From positions 682,001-746,000 of the forward strand of contig CALSQY010000004.1 in NCBI GenBank assembly GCA_943788615.1: a stretch of DNA of 64,000 bases. The letters are read 5' to 3'. The notes beneath the pieces are model-generated. The model saw only the letters and a program-made list of their open reading frames with translations, was not told the DNA's origin and made no database searches. Of the stretch, positions 28,005 through 36,585 are shown in pieces. The DNA is from UBA4465 sp002292365. Lineage in GTDB: Bacteria; Bacteroidota; Bacteroidia; Cytophagales; Cyclobacteriaceae. Every line of letters starts with the position of its first letter. The stretch's first letter is position 1. Both the position numbers and the translations under genes were made by a program.

Positions 28005-29426
28005 TTGAATAATAATCTCTATTTACCCATTTTTATTTTTATCCTTTCAATCCTAAATTTGAAAGCTCAAAATGCATCTGATCTTTCTATGGATGACTCA
28101 CTATTAAGGGTCGATGAGATTTTTATTTTAGGAAATAAAAAGACCAAAGAACAAATTATTCTTAGAGAAATGAGTTTAAAAAAGGGAATTTTTAGCACGC
28201 TCGATAATATCAAAAAAAGTATTGAATTAGATAAAATAAACATCATCAATACCAATTTATTCAATACAGTCTCTATTGATATTTTAGAAGACTCTGAAAA
28301 AGCATCGATCAATATTTTTGTTCAAGTTGATGAGCGATGGTATTTTTTCCCCACACCGTTGTTAGATATAGCTGATCGAAATTTGATGGATTGGCTGATC
28401 AATAGAGAAGGTGATGTCAACCGTTTTAATTACGGTTTGAGACTTACTCAGTATAACCTTGGAGGTCAAAATCAAACCTTGAAATTCATAGGAAAAGTAG
28501 GTTTTGAAAGAAATTTACTTATTGATTATATGATCCCTTTCATTGATAAAGACCAAAAACATGGTTTAAGATTTACCTATTCTTACAACGAAAGTGAGAA
28601 TGCCTCTTTCATAACCAAAGATCATGTACCTGATTTTTTTGATTCGGATATCATCAATAAAAACCAATATTTTGCTTCGACCAGTTATACCTATCGCCCC
28701 TCCTTTTACAATTTTCATCAAATCAGTTTGAGCTATCTGTATAGCGAAATATCTGATACTGTTCTGCGCTTAAATCCTAATTATCATTTCAATCAAGAAA
28801 AAAAACAATCCTATTTTGGATTGAGTTATAATTTTATAAGTGATCATCGAAATAACAAACGTTTTGCTACTTCAGGAACATTTTTACAAGCTTCTCTTGA
28901 AACCATTGGCTTGGGACATCGAGATCAATTTAATATTTCTACGATTAGCCTCAAATTCAATAAATACACCCCTCTGAGCGATGACTTTTTTTTAGCTAAT
29001 GGCATCATTGGACTCCAAACCTTCCCTGAAGAGCAACCTTATTTCAACTATCAAGGACTCGGATACAATCAAGTCCTGGCGCGGGGTTTTGAATTAGACT
29101 TAATCGAAGGTTCTAGTTTTTTACTTCAAAAAAACACATTAAGAAAAAAGATTTTTGACTGGTCGAAAGACATCCGAAAGGTCATGCCCATCTCCCAATT
29201 TGCTCAATTTAGAATGGCCACTTACTTCAAATTCTTTGCTGACTTTGCTTGGGTAGATAATTATCCTAACTATGAAATCAGCAATAGACTAACCAATCAA
29301 TTACTTTATAGTTTTGGAGTAGGATTGGACCTCGTTGCAATGTATGACTTGGTCCTGCGTTTGGAATACTCCTATAATTCTGAAAATGAACGTAATTTTG
29401 CTTTAAATATAAAGGCCGACCTTTAG
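28005..29426 (+). CDS. Omp85/BamA-like outer-membrane protein with one POTRA domain
   Basis: Probable outer-membrane beta-barrel of the Omp85 superfamily. The TTG at 28005 gives a signal peptide (MNNNLYLPIFIFILSILN, cleavage after KAQ). One POTRA-like domain follows at about residues 35-112 (VDEIFILGNKKTKEQIILRE, INIFVQVDERW), then a barrel of alternating amphipathic strands to the C-terminus. 473 residues, shorter than BamA (four or five POTRA) and nearer to TamA-like or single-POTRA members. Exact role, whether protein or lipid export, is unknown. Convergent with the MORN gene, with a 4-bp overlap. Confidence 0.75.
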   Translation: MNNNLYLPIFIFILSILNLKAQNASDLSMDDSLLRVDEIFILGNKKTKEQIILREMSLKKGIFSTLDNIKKSIELDKINIINTNLFNTVSIDILEDSEKASINIFVQVDERWYFFPTPLLDIADRNLMDWLINREGDVNRFNYGLRLTQYNLGGQNQTLKFIGKVGFERNLLIDYMIPFIDKDQKHGLRFTYSYNESENASFITKDHVPDFFDSDIINKNQYFASTSYTYRPSFYNFHQISLSYLYSEISDTVLRLNPNYHFNQEKKQSYFGLSYNFISDHRNNKRFATSGTFLQASLETIGLGHRDQFNISTISLKFNKYTPLSDDFFLANGIIGLQTFPEEQPYFNYQGLGYNQVLARGFELDLIEGSSFLLQKNTLRKKIFDWSKDIRKVMPISQFAQFRMATYFKFFADFAWVDNYPNYEISNRLTNQLLYSFGVGLDLVAMYDLVLRLEYSYNSENERNFALNIKADL

Positions 29427-30040
29427 TCAAATTGCTTCCATTTTTTCTTTTTTCCCTGCCGATTGTATTTATACCAAAGCCCTATTTGTTTTCCCTGATC
29501 AAATTCTCCTACGTACTTAAGTTGACCTAATTCATCGTAGTATTGCCACAGACCTGACTCCAATCCAGAGACCAATGTACCCTCTTGCCAAAGCGCCCCC
29601 TCCTCATAAAAGAATTGCCAATGACCAGCGGGGGTTCCTTGCTCGTAATTACCCCTTCTTTTCAAATTCCCATTGAGATAATAAAATTCCCATGTCCCCG
29701 AATACAAATTATTGAGAAACCTTCCTCTCTTCTCTAAGACTCCTGCTTCATGATAATAAAACGCAGAATCTTGTAAAGCATCTTGGGCCCAAATCTCAAT
29801 GGCTTGTAAAGATCCATTAGGGTAATAATACTGCTGCTTTCCATCTAAACTACCTTCACGATAAACGAATTGTGCACTCAGAGCGCCACTGGCATAATAG
29901 AAATTCCAGTCACCAACTCTCTGATTATCAATACTCAGACCTATGGATTTCATCTCACCAGAATCCTGGTAATAGGTCGTATCCTGAGCAGCAAGTACTA
30001 AAGTAACTGACCATATTAATATTGGTAACCTTAAAATCAT
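29423..30040 (-). CDS. Secreted MORN-repeat protein (YwqK-family antitoxin-like)
   Basis: 205 residues with an N-terminal signal peptide (MILRLPILIWSVTLVLAAQ), then at least six tandem repeats of about 23 residues of the form G-x-W-x-F-Y-Y-x-x-G-x-L (GDWNFYYASGALSAQF, GTWEFYYLNGNLKRRG, GHWQFFYEEGALWQEG). These are MORN-type repeats as in the YwqK family; the antitoxin label comes from database naming, and no toxin is adjacent, so an extracytoplasmic structural role is more likely. Overlaps the Omp85-like gene tail to tail by 4 bp. Confidence 0.78.
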   Translation of the reverse strand: MILRLPILIWSVTLVLAAQDTTYYQDSGEMKSIGLSIDNQRVGDWNFYYASGALSAQFVYREGSLDGKQQYYYPNGSLQAIEIWAQDALQDSAFYYHEAGVLEKRGRFLNNLYSGTWEFYYLNGNLKRRGNYEQGTPAGHWQFFYEEGALWQEGTLVSGLESGLWQYYDELGQLKYVGEFDQGKQIGLWYKYNRQGKKKKWKQFD

Positions 30041-30160
30041 CGTTCACCTAAAGTTAATGGCATAATACAAACAATAAAATTAATATTTGATAAATGATCT
30101 AATTAATAACACTTAGCAAATCAGGCTGTATTAACTGTACTAAATATGATTGAGTAATTT

Positions 30161-30891
30161 TCATTTACCGCTATCATATTATTCAAAACCCTACAGAGTA
30201 TTGGACAAATAGCCAACCTTACTGTAGGCGCACGAAGCCCGGGGATGTCCGGAGCTTATCTCACATTGAGCGACGGATAGTCTATATTCAACAATATAGG
30301 TACCTTGGTTAGCATTGAGCATTCTCAATTTTTTTTTGGGCTGCAAGCGCCCATTTGGCCTCTCTGTTTTCAAACGCTCGCGGCAGGCTATGTACATCAT
30401 TCCGAAAAATATAATTTAGGTGCCGCCATCTTGAAATTTGGGGATCCCTTTTACAATGAACAACAAATGCGCATAGGAATAAGTAATAAAATACAAAGAT
30501 TCTCATTTGCTGGACCTCTAATTATCAACTAGTTTCATGTAGACACTCAACCCAACAAGAATCATTTTTGTTTGATTTGGGATGTTTGGCAGATCTCACG
30601 ACCACTCTACTATTAGGTATGTCCATAAGTAATGCCAACACCTTACGGTATCGAGAACTGACGACCTGAATTCCTATAACTTTAAAACTAGGCCTCTATT
30701 ATCATCCGATTATTAGTCTTAAACTAAATGTAGAAGAAGGACAAGCTACATCACCAATCATTTATTCAAATTTAGCTTAGAATACGAAGTCATCAAACAA
30801 GTTTTAACACCAAAATTCAATCTTTTCAGTAGGTCTGGGTCTATTGATTCAAAAATTTACATTTATACACATCTGGCAGGTATCTAAAAAA
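30161..30891 (+). pseudogene. Decayed PorV/PorQ-like outer-membrane protein gene
   Basis: One frame from about 30161 reads QIANLTVGARSPGMSGAYL then TLSDG, an in-frame TAG where Trp is expected, and SIFNN: the N-terminal signature of PorV/PorQ/FadL-like barrels (GAR-x-x-GMGGAY ... SD-x-W-x-x-x-NN). The same frame continues with LAAGYVHHSEKYNLGAAI and GDPFYNEQQMRIGISNKI before a stop at about 30530. Further fragments in shifted frames (ITLKLGLYYHPIISLKLN, SVGLGLLIQKFTF) continue to about 30890. There is no start codon and there are several stops and shifts. Family members take part in type IX secretion or lipid transport. Confidence 0.6.
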
Positions 30892-30959
30892 ATGGTTATC
30901 TGGCCCTTCAAGATGTTATTCTGTGCAAGAAACAGTTTAGTTTCAGCACCTGAATCACA
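30892..30959. other. Unassigned link between two outer-membrane relics
   Basis: About 70 bp I cannot assign; the N-terminal two thirds of the next relic must have been deleted around here. Confidence 0.2.
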
Positions 30960-31218
30960 ATCTTTCATATCCAGTGCTATGCCAAAAGATAATACGCCTT
31001 TGAACGAGACGTGCGCTATTGACTTGAAATGCCCGCTTATCAAAGTTCAGGCTTTCGGAGCTATCTGCTTTTTGAATACAAGATTAATGCTATAATAGTT
31101 TTTTGAATCAAGTATGGAAAATTCTATTACCCCCAAGAAGAGGCGGTGGGTACTGGGCTTGCCCAAACTCAATGACCTCAAAGATCAAGCCTAAGAAGTC
31201 AAATTCATATTAAAATGA
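30960..31218 (+). pseudogene. C-terminal relic of a helix-hairpin-helix beta-barrel protein
   Basis: One frame reads AFERDVRY, stop, LEMPAYQSSGFRSYLL, FEYKINAIIVF, stop, IKYGKFYYPQEEAVGTGL. After a one-base shift it continues GLPKLNDLKDQA, stop, EVKFILK and a TGA at 31216. This matches the end of Bacteroidota outer-membrane proteins that carry helix-hairpin-helix repeats before a barrel (Y-E-R-D-V-x-Y-W ... S-G-x-G-x-R ... Y-K-I ... I-G-S/T-G-L). Only the last 80 or so residues survive. Confidence 0.45.
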
Positions 31219-31360
31219 TGAAGGATCTGTTGAATCCCCCTTAGCAGAGTACTGAAATAGAAGGGGGATATCGATCTGAGAAAGTAACAATCTAAAATAA
31301 ACCTGGATGTAGATCAATTCGTAGAAGTAAAACTATATTTGCACTGAATTTTATAATAAT
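31219..31360. other. Gene-free spacer with a -7 element
   Basis: Nothing coding seen. TATATTTG at 31334-31341 fits TAnnTTTG and lies 19 bp before the damaged tRNA-Arg copy, so it may be that gene's old promoter. Confidence 0.35.
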
Positions 31361-31434
31361 GCATCCGTAGTCCAACTGGATAGAATACCAGATTTCGGCT
31401 CTGGGGGTTTAGGGTTCGAATCCTCCCTCACTGT
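31361..31434 (+). pseudogene. Damaged tRNA-Arg(TCG) copy
   Basis: Aligns without gaps over 74 nt to the intact tRNA-Arg at 31866. The anticodon stem CCAGA/TCTGG with loop TTTCGGC is perfect, and D-loop AACTGGATA and T-loop TTCGAAT are kept. The acceptor does not pair: 5' GCATCCG against 3' CTCACTG. The T-stem has two mismatches (TAGGG/CCTCC). Its 3' end resembles that of the intact gene, while its 5' strand pairs fully with a tail at 32073-32079. Confidence 0.65.
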
Positions 31435-31865
31435 GTTTTTATAAATATCTTATAAAATACAGAAAATCAGATATTTGTATCAATTTTAAATATTTAAAAT
31501 TCGATTTTATTTAGGTTAAAATATTTCATTCAGAATTTGAACTTATTCTTTTTTTTCAATTCAGATTACTACAGAAAAATCCATAGGGGAAAAAACCAGG
31601 CTCGATATAAATTTCAAAGAGAGCCCCCATTTTTTAAAATCAAACCTTCCACTTACAAAATACCTCTTGCGATTTTCCTACTATTGATGTATAGTTGAGA
31701 TTAGGATGATTATCTAAGGGTAAACAAATAAAATAGGTGGTATTCTATTTAATTTCCTAATTAAGATGTTGAAACCAGAGGAACATTAATTTTAATAATT
31801 TTCGATATTATTTTATGATTATTAGAATTAATAATCACTCTTTTTTCTAATTTTGATATTCAAAC
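31435..31865. other. Gene-free AT-rich spacer between tRNA-Arg copies
   Basis: No ORF or relic recognised. TAATTTTG at 31848-31855 matches the -7 consensus and lies 10 bp before the intact tRNA, so it is the likely tRNA promoter; no -33 TTTG is evident. Confidence 0.35.
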
Positions 31866-31939
31866 GGGGGAGTAGTTCAACTGGATAGAATAACAGATTT
31901 CGGCTCTGTTGGTTGGGGGTTCGAATCCTCTCTCCCTCA
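31866..31939 (+). tRNA. tRNA-Arg, anticodon TCG
   Basis: Folds completely: acceptor GGGGGAG/CTCCCTC (one G-U), D-arm GTTC/GAAT with loop AACTGGATA, anticodon arm ACAGA/TCTGT with loop TTTCGGC (anticodon TCG, reading CGN codons), five-base variable loop TGGTT, T-arm GGGGG/CCTCT with loop TTCGAAT, and discriminator A. The CCA end is not encoded. A rho-independent terminator follows 9 bp downstream. Confidence 0.9.
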
Positions 31940-31947
31940 CAAACGTA

Positions 31948-31978
31948 GAACCCATAAGGAATTGTGGGTTCAATTTTT
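31948..31978 (+). terminator. Rho-independent terminator after tRNA-Arg
   Basis: Stem GAACCCA/TGGGTTC (31948-31954 with 31965-31971) around a 10-nt loop, followed by a T-run at 31974-31979. Two more short ACCC/GGGT hairpins follow up to about 32020. Confidence 0.7.
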
Positions 31979-32055
31979 TACCCAAAGGGTTTTATTTTAG
32001 AACCCAACGGGTCTTAATTGAAATTTTATTCTTTTGAATATCAATGATTTAAGTG

Positions 32056-32080
32056 TGGGGTTCAAATCCTTCTGGATGCA
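32056..32080 (+). pseudogene. Orphan 3' tail of a tRNA (T-arm, acceptor strand, discriminator)
   Basis: TGGGG, TTCAAAT, CCTTC, TGGATGC and A have exactly the lengths of a T-arm, 3' acceptor strand and discriminator base. All seven bases of TGGATGC pair with GCATCCG at 31361-31367 (one G-U). No anticodon arm is recognisable upstream, so this looks like the detached 3' end of the damaged tRNA-Arg copy. Confidence 0.5.
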
Positions 32081-32259
32081 CAAAAGGTCTTTTTATCTCT
32101 CCTTCAAGATTTCCATAGGGTAGTTATCTCTACCTGTCAGCTTAAAAAACTCAAAAAAAAAAGGAATAATTTCGGATAAAAAAATAAAAAAAATCTTTTT
32201 CCATTTGTTAAAAAATCATAAAACCTTCTCACTTTTAGAGGATTGAACAACTGAAATCA
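32081..32259. other. Gene-free spacer before the copper operon
   Basis: AT-rich with several A- and T-runs. No ORF, hairpin terminator or relic could be supported. Confidence 0.3.
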
Positions 32260-32288
32260 TTGGGATTATCCAATTTTTATTAGCTTTG
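32260..32288 (+). promoter_or_regulatory. Promoter candidate of the copper operon, TTG-N18-TAGCTTTG
   Basis: TAGCTTTG at 32281-32288 is a perfect -7 element; TTG at 32260-32262 is a partial -33 at 18 bp spacing. It lies about 42 bp before the first gene. No clear metalloregulator operator can be defined, although GTATA and TATAC flank the expected start. Confidence 0.45.
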
Positions 32289-32330
32289 TATATTAGATAA
32301 GGTGTGTATACTAATCGGTAATTAAAAAAT

Positions 32331-32720
32331 ATGCTTAAATCTTTACTATCGCTGTTATTGTCATTGACCATTCTTTTTGGTTCAATGGGCTTATCAGTGT
32401 ATAAGCATACCTGCAATCTGTTCAATCAAACAGAGACGACCTTTTTTCAGCCAAAACCCTGTTGTGAAAGCGCAAATAATAAGGGTTTAGCCATCGATGT
32501 AAATTGTTGCAGTTCAGAAGTTTCGCAGTTTGAAATACCTACAGCAGCTTTATCGTTGGATATTGACCTAACCCAATTTATAAGCCTTTCGGCAATAAAA
32601 GAATCTGCGCACCCAACTAGTACTATTGGTGAATACCTACTCCCTATAAAACAACCGATTCAAATACCTCCCTTGGTTGAAGAAGATCCTCAATCTTGGA
32701 ACCAAGTCTATATTATCTAA
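32331..32720 (+). CDS. HYC_CC_PP-type secreted cysteine-rich protein
   Basis: 129 residues with a signal peptide (residues 1 to about 22) and an ordered set of Cys/His: KHTC (C28), CC at 44-45, CC at 59-60, and a C-terminal IPPL. This pattern matches the small Bacteroidota family named after HYC, CC and PP motifs. Members are often found before heavy-metal RND efflux genes, as here, 73 bp ahead of cusA. The thiols suggest periplasmic Cu(I) or Ag(I) binding; that is inference from context and residues. Confidence 0.7.
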   Translation: MLKSLLSLLLSLTILFGSMGLSVYKHTCNLFNQTETTFFQPKPCCESANNKGLAIDVNCCSSEVSQFEIPTAALSLDIDLTQFISLSAIKESAHPTSTIGEYLLPIKQPIQIPPLVEEDPQSWNQVYII

Positions 32721-32793
32721 ACCCATAGTCTTAGGATTCGTCCTGATTGCAATTTTTCTATTGCCAGTTGCCTTAAAATAACTGAACCCAACT

Positions 32794-35700
32794 ATGTTAG
32801 ATAAAATAATATTATATTTTCTTAATTATCGACTGATTACCCTGATTCTCATGATCATATTGATCAGCTGGGGTATTATGGTCTCTCCTTTTTATAGGGG
32901 AGACCAAGCCACAGCCCTTACAAGAGTTTCTGTGGATGCCCTTCCTGACATTGGTGAAAACCAACAAATTGTTTTTACCGAATGGCCCGGTCGATCTCCT
33001 CAAGATATTGAGGATCAAATCACCAACCCGCTCACCTCTACCTTATTGGGAATCTCTGGCGTAACATCCATACGCAGCTCCTCTGTTTTTGGTTTTTCAA
33101 GTATTTACGTGATTTTTAATGATGACGAAGAGTACTATTGGACAAGAGCTCGAATCTTAGAAAAATTAAATGCCTTGCCCAATGATTTATTGCCCGAAAA
33201 CATCCGGCCTACCCTCGGACCCGACGCTACCGCACTGGGACAAATATTTTGGTATACTCTCGAAGGTCGTGATACTCAAGGAAACACTACAGGCGGCTGG
33301 GATTTGCATGAAATCCGATCCGTTCAGGACTTTTATGTCAAATACGGTCTAAGCGCAGTTCAAGGGGTATCAGAAGTCGCCTCCATTGGGGGATTTGTTC
33401 AAGAATATCAAGTAGATGTAGATCCTGATCTCTTGAAAACTTATGACGTATCTATTGACCAAGTAGTTAGGGCCGTGAAAAATGCCAATAGAGACGTAGG
33501 TGCCAAAACGATGGAAATTAATAAAATCGAATACCTGATCAGGGGATTGGGCAACCTCACCTCCGTCTCAGATCTAGAATATGCTGTCGTAAAAATGAAG
33601 GGTGAGGTTCCCTTAAGAATCAAAGATATAGCGCAGGTAGCCATAGGCCCAGAAATCCGAAGAGGTATTTTAGATAAGGAAGGCGCTGAAGTTGTAGGTG
33701 GTGTGGTCGTTTCCAGATTTGGTGCCAATCCGATGGAAGTCATCGAGGCAATCAAAAGAAAAATCAGCGTACTAGAGCAAGGAATGCCAAAAAAAATTCT
33801 TGAAAATGGGATAAAGAGTACCTTGACCATCGTCCCCTTTTATGACCGCACACAACTCATCAAAGAGACCCTAAATACCTTATGGGAGGCCCTAACTCTT
33901 GAGGTATTGATCACTATTATTATCGTACTGATCATGTTATTTAATCTTAGGGCTTCCTTGATGATCGCTGCAGTATTGCCCATCTCTATATTGATCGTAT
34001 TTATACTGATGAGGATGTTTAATGTAGAAGCAAATATTGTCGCCTTGTCAGGCATTGCCATCGCGATTGGCACCTTGGTGGATTTGGGCATTATTTTATC
34101 TGAAAACATCATTCGACATCTTAAAGGGGGCAATGACCATTTATTTGAAAAAATAAAGACCGCTACTCAGGAAGTAAGTGGCGCCATCCTTACTGCAGTC
34201 GCGACCACCATCATCAGCTTCATCCCTATTTTTGTACTTGAAGCAGCGGAAGGGAAATTATTTAGACCTTTGGCTTATACCAAAACTTTTGCCCTGGTGA
34301 CAGCCTTGCTGCTTACTTTATTAGTACTCCCTACTCTTGCCTATTTCATTTATGGAAACAAAATCAAGGAGAAAAAAATCAATATGCTCTTCAATGTACT
34401 CCTCATTACGACCGGCTGCATATTGCTGTGGATATTGCCCTGGGCAGGCCTATTCATATTGGTATTGAGCCTCTCATGGCTTTTAAAGACTTACGGACCG
34501 TGGGATAACCGCTGGGTGAAGAACCTTCCCATAGGCCTCATGATAGTGGCCAGTATCGGACTGCTGGCCGCTCATTGGATGCCTTTGGGCTTAAATGAAG
34601 ACTTGCTTTTAAATATCCTCTTCATTGTCCTCATCTTAGGGGTCATCCTAGGGCTCCTGGCACTCATTACCTTCAAATACAAATACATTTTGAACAAGTG
34701 TCTGACCTACAAAAAGACTTTCTTAAGTATCCCTGTGTTGCTGATCTTCTTGGCCATCCATATTTGGTTGGGCTTTGGAAAAGTAGCGTCTCCATTGAAA
34801 AGTGCCATGGAGCGAGTCGGTTTAACACCCGATCAATATGGATTCTTTATCGGTTTAAATAATCGATTCCCTGGCCTAAATTCAGAATTCATGCCCAGCT
34901 TAAATGAGGGCAGCTTTTTGCTCATGCCCTCTGCCATGTCACATATTGGCATAGAGGAAAACAAGAACATCCTACAAACCATTGATCGCCGCGTGGCCCA
35001 TATTCCTGAGATTTCATCTGTGGTTGGTAAGCTCGGCAGGGTCAACTCAGCCCTTGACCCCGCTCCCATCTCGATGTACGAGAATACCATCAATTACAAA
35101 CCTGAATACTATAAAAATGACCAGGGCGACCTTGTCAAATTCAAAACAGACGAATCACAACACTTCCTCTTGAAATCCGGCATGAGCTACACCAATGACG
35201 AACTGCTCAACCAAGCCCTGAGTGTTGATGATTTGGTAGTGGATCCCGAAGGAAGCTATTTTCGAAATTGGAGATCCAAGATTAGATCTTCAGATGATAT
35301 TTGGGAGGAGATTGTATTGGAATCTAAAGTTTTGGGTGTCACCTCTGCTCCTAAGCTGCAGCCGATAGAAACCCGACTTATCATGCTCCAATCAGGCATG
35401 AGATGGCCCATTGGCATCAAAATATTTGGGCCTAATCTACAAAGCATTAACGATTTCTCCTTCCGATTAGAGCCTTTCATTAGGCGAGCGAAATCCGTAA
35501 ATACAGAAACCGTATTTGCCGATAATATCATCGGAAAACCCTATATAATGATTCATTTAGAACGCGAGATGATTGCTAAATATGGCCTCTCAATTGAGTC
35601 GGTTCAGCAACATATAGAAACGGCCATCGGGGGCGTTAAAGTTGGGACTGCTGTCAATGGAAAGGAAAGATATCCCATTCGGGTAAGATATCCCCGAGAG

Positions 35701-36585
35701 CGGCGCGACCATCCTGAAGCCTTGATGAATATTTATGTAAACACCCCTACGGGCGGACAGGTAAGACTCGGCGATTTGGTCACCCTGGACTACGAACGGG
35801 GACCCCAAGTTATAAAAAGTGAAGATGCCTTTTTACTTGGCTATCTATTGTTGGATAAGTACCCCCAATATGAGATCAAGGATGTCATCCAAGAATTGAA
35901 TGAAATCATCCAAGAAAATATAGAAAATGGGAGCCTCATCGTACCCACTGGAGTTCATTATGAGTTTGACGGTAGTTTTAAGCATCAAATTCGCGCCGAA
36001 AAAAGATTAATGATTATCGTTCCCTTGGTACTCTTGGTTATTTTCATTATCCTCTATATTCAATTCAAATCGATCACTACTTCCTTGATGATCTTTTTCG
36101 GTATCGCAATGGCTCTTAGTGGGGGCTTTATTTTAATGGGTCTTTACCATACCGATTGGTTTTTAAATTTTACCCTTTTTGGCACCCCTATGCGGGAGGT
36201 CTTTCAAATACAACCCATCAATTTGAGTGTGGCCGTTTGGGTAGGCTTTATTGCCTTATTTGGCATCGCTACAGACGACGGGGTCTTAATGGGTACTTAT
36301 TTGAATCAAAATTTCCAAAAAAAGAAGCCGAGCACCATCGCCGAGATTCGAAAAGCTACCACAGAAGCGGGCCTTCGTAGGATTAGACCTGCAGTCATGA
36401 CTACAGCAACCACTTTGATCGCCTTATTGCCGATTTTAACTTCATCAGGACGGGGCAGTGACATCATGATTCCTATGGCCATCCCTATTTTTGGAGGTAT
36501 GGTCATCGCATCCATTACTTATTTTATCGTACCTGTGTTGTATAGCTGGAAAAAAGAAATCCAACTTAAAAAAGGAAAATCATGA
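32794..36585 (+). CDS. cusA: CusA/CzcA-type heavy-metal RND efflux pump, enlarged form
   Basis: Inner-membrane pump driving metal from periplasm or cytoplasm outward. The membrane relay is in IAIGTLVDLGIILSENI. Methionines matching the CusA export triad appear in LLMPSAM, ISMYENTINY and LIMLQSGMRWPIGIKI, and the heavy-metal signature is ALDPAPISM, so Cu(I)/Ag(I) is the best substrate guess. At 1263 residues it exceeds the usual 1040-1050. Most excess lies at about residues 525-630, between the sixth and seventh helices, where three or four extra hydrophobic segments occur, and in a charged insert near 770-830. Overlaps the tolC-like gene by 4 bp. Confidence 0.93.
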   Translation: MLDKIILYFLNYRLITLILMIILISWGIMVSPFYRGDQATALTRVSVDALPDIGENQQIVFTEWPGRSPQDIEDQITNPLTSTLLGISGVTSIRSSSVFGFSSIYVIFNDDEEYYWTRARILEKLNALPNDLLPENIRPTLGPDATALGQIFWYTLEGRDTQGNTTGGWDLHEIRSVQDFYVKYGLSAVQGVSEVASIGGFVQEYQVDVDPDLLKTYDVSIDQVVRAVKNANRDVGAKTMEINKIEYLIRGLGNLTSVSDLEYAVVKMKGEVPLRIKDIAQVAIGPEIRRGILDKEGAEVVGGVVVSRFGANPMEVIEAIKRKISVLEQGMPKKILENGIKSTLTIVPFYDRTQLIKETLNTLWEALTLEVLITIIIVLIMLFNLRASLMIAAVLPISILIVFILMRMFNVEANIVALSGIAIAIGTLVDLGIILSENIIRHLKGGNDHLFEKIKTATQEVSGAILTAVATTIISFIPIFVLEAAEGKLFRPLAYTKTFALVTALLLTLLVLPTLAYFIYGNKIKEKKINMLFNVLLITTGCILLWILPWAGLFILVLSLSWLLKTYGPWDNRWVKNLPIGLMIVASIGLLAAHWMPLGLNEDLLLNILFIVLILGVILGLLALITFKYKYILNKCLTYKKTFLSIPVLLIFLAIHIWLGFGKVASPLKSAMERVGLTPDQYGFFIGLNNRFPGLNSEFMPSLNEGSFLLMPSAMSHIGIEENKNILQTIDRRVAHIPEISSVVGKLGRVNSALDPAPISMYENTINYKPEYYKNDQGDLVKFKTDESQHFLLKSGMSYTNDELLNQALSVDDLVVDPEGSYFRNWRSKIRSSDDIWEEIVLESKVLGVTSAPKLQPIETRLIMLQSGMRWPIGIKIFGPNLQSINDFSFRLEPFIRRAKSVNTETVFADNIIGKPYIMIHLEREMIAKYGLSIESVQQHIETAIGGVKVGTAVNGKERYPIRVRYPRERRDHPEALMNIYVNTPTGGQVRLGDLVTLDYERGPQVIKSEDAFLLGYLLLDKYPQYEIKDVIQELNEIIQENIENGSLIVPTGVHYEFDGSFKHQIRAEKRLMIIVPLVLLVIFIILYIQFKSITTSLMIFFGIAMALSGGFILMGLYHTDWFLNFTLFGTPMREVFQIQPINLSVAVWVGFIALFGIATDDGVLMGTYLNQNFQKKKPSTIAEIRKATTEAGLRRIRPAVMTTATTLIALLPILTSSGRGSDIMIPMAIPIFGGMVIASITYFIVPVLYSWKKEIQLKKGKS

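Noticed and set aside
30844..31095. 83-codon frame in the decayed region
   Set aside because: Its start is the tail of the PorV-like relic and its remainder is the wrong frame of the helix-hairpin-helix barrel relic.
33441..33830. 129-codon frame on the reverse strand within cusA
   Set aside because: Antisense shadow of a strongly conserved pump gene; repetitive Ser/Thr/Ile composition typical of such shadows.
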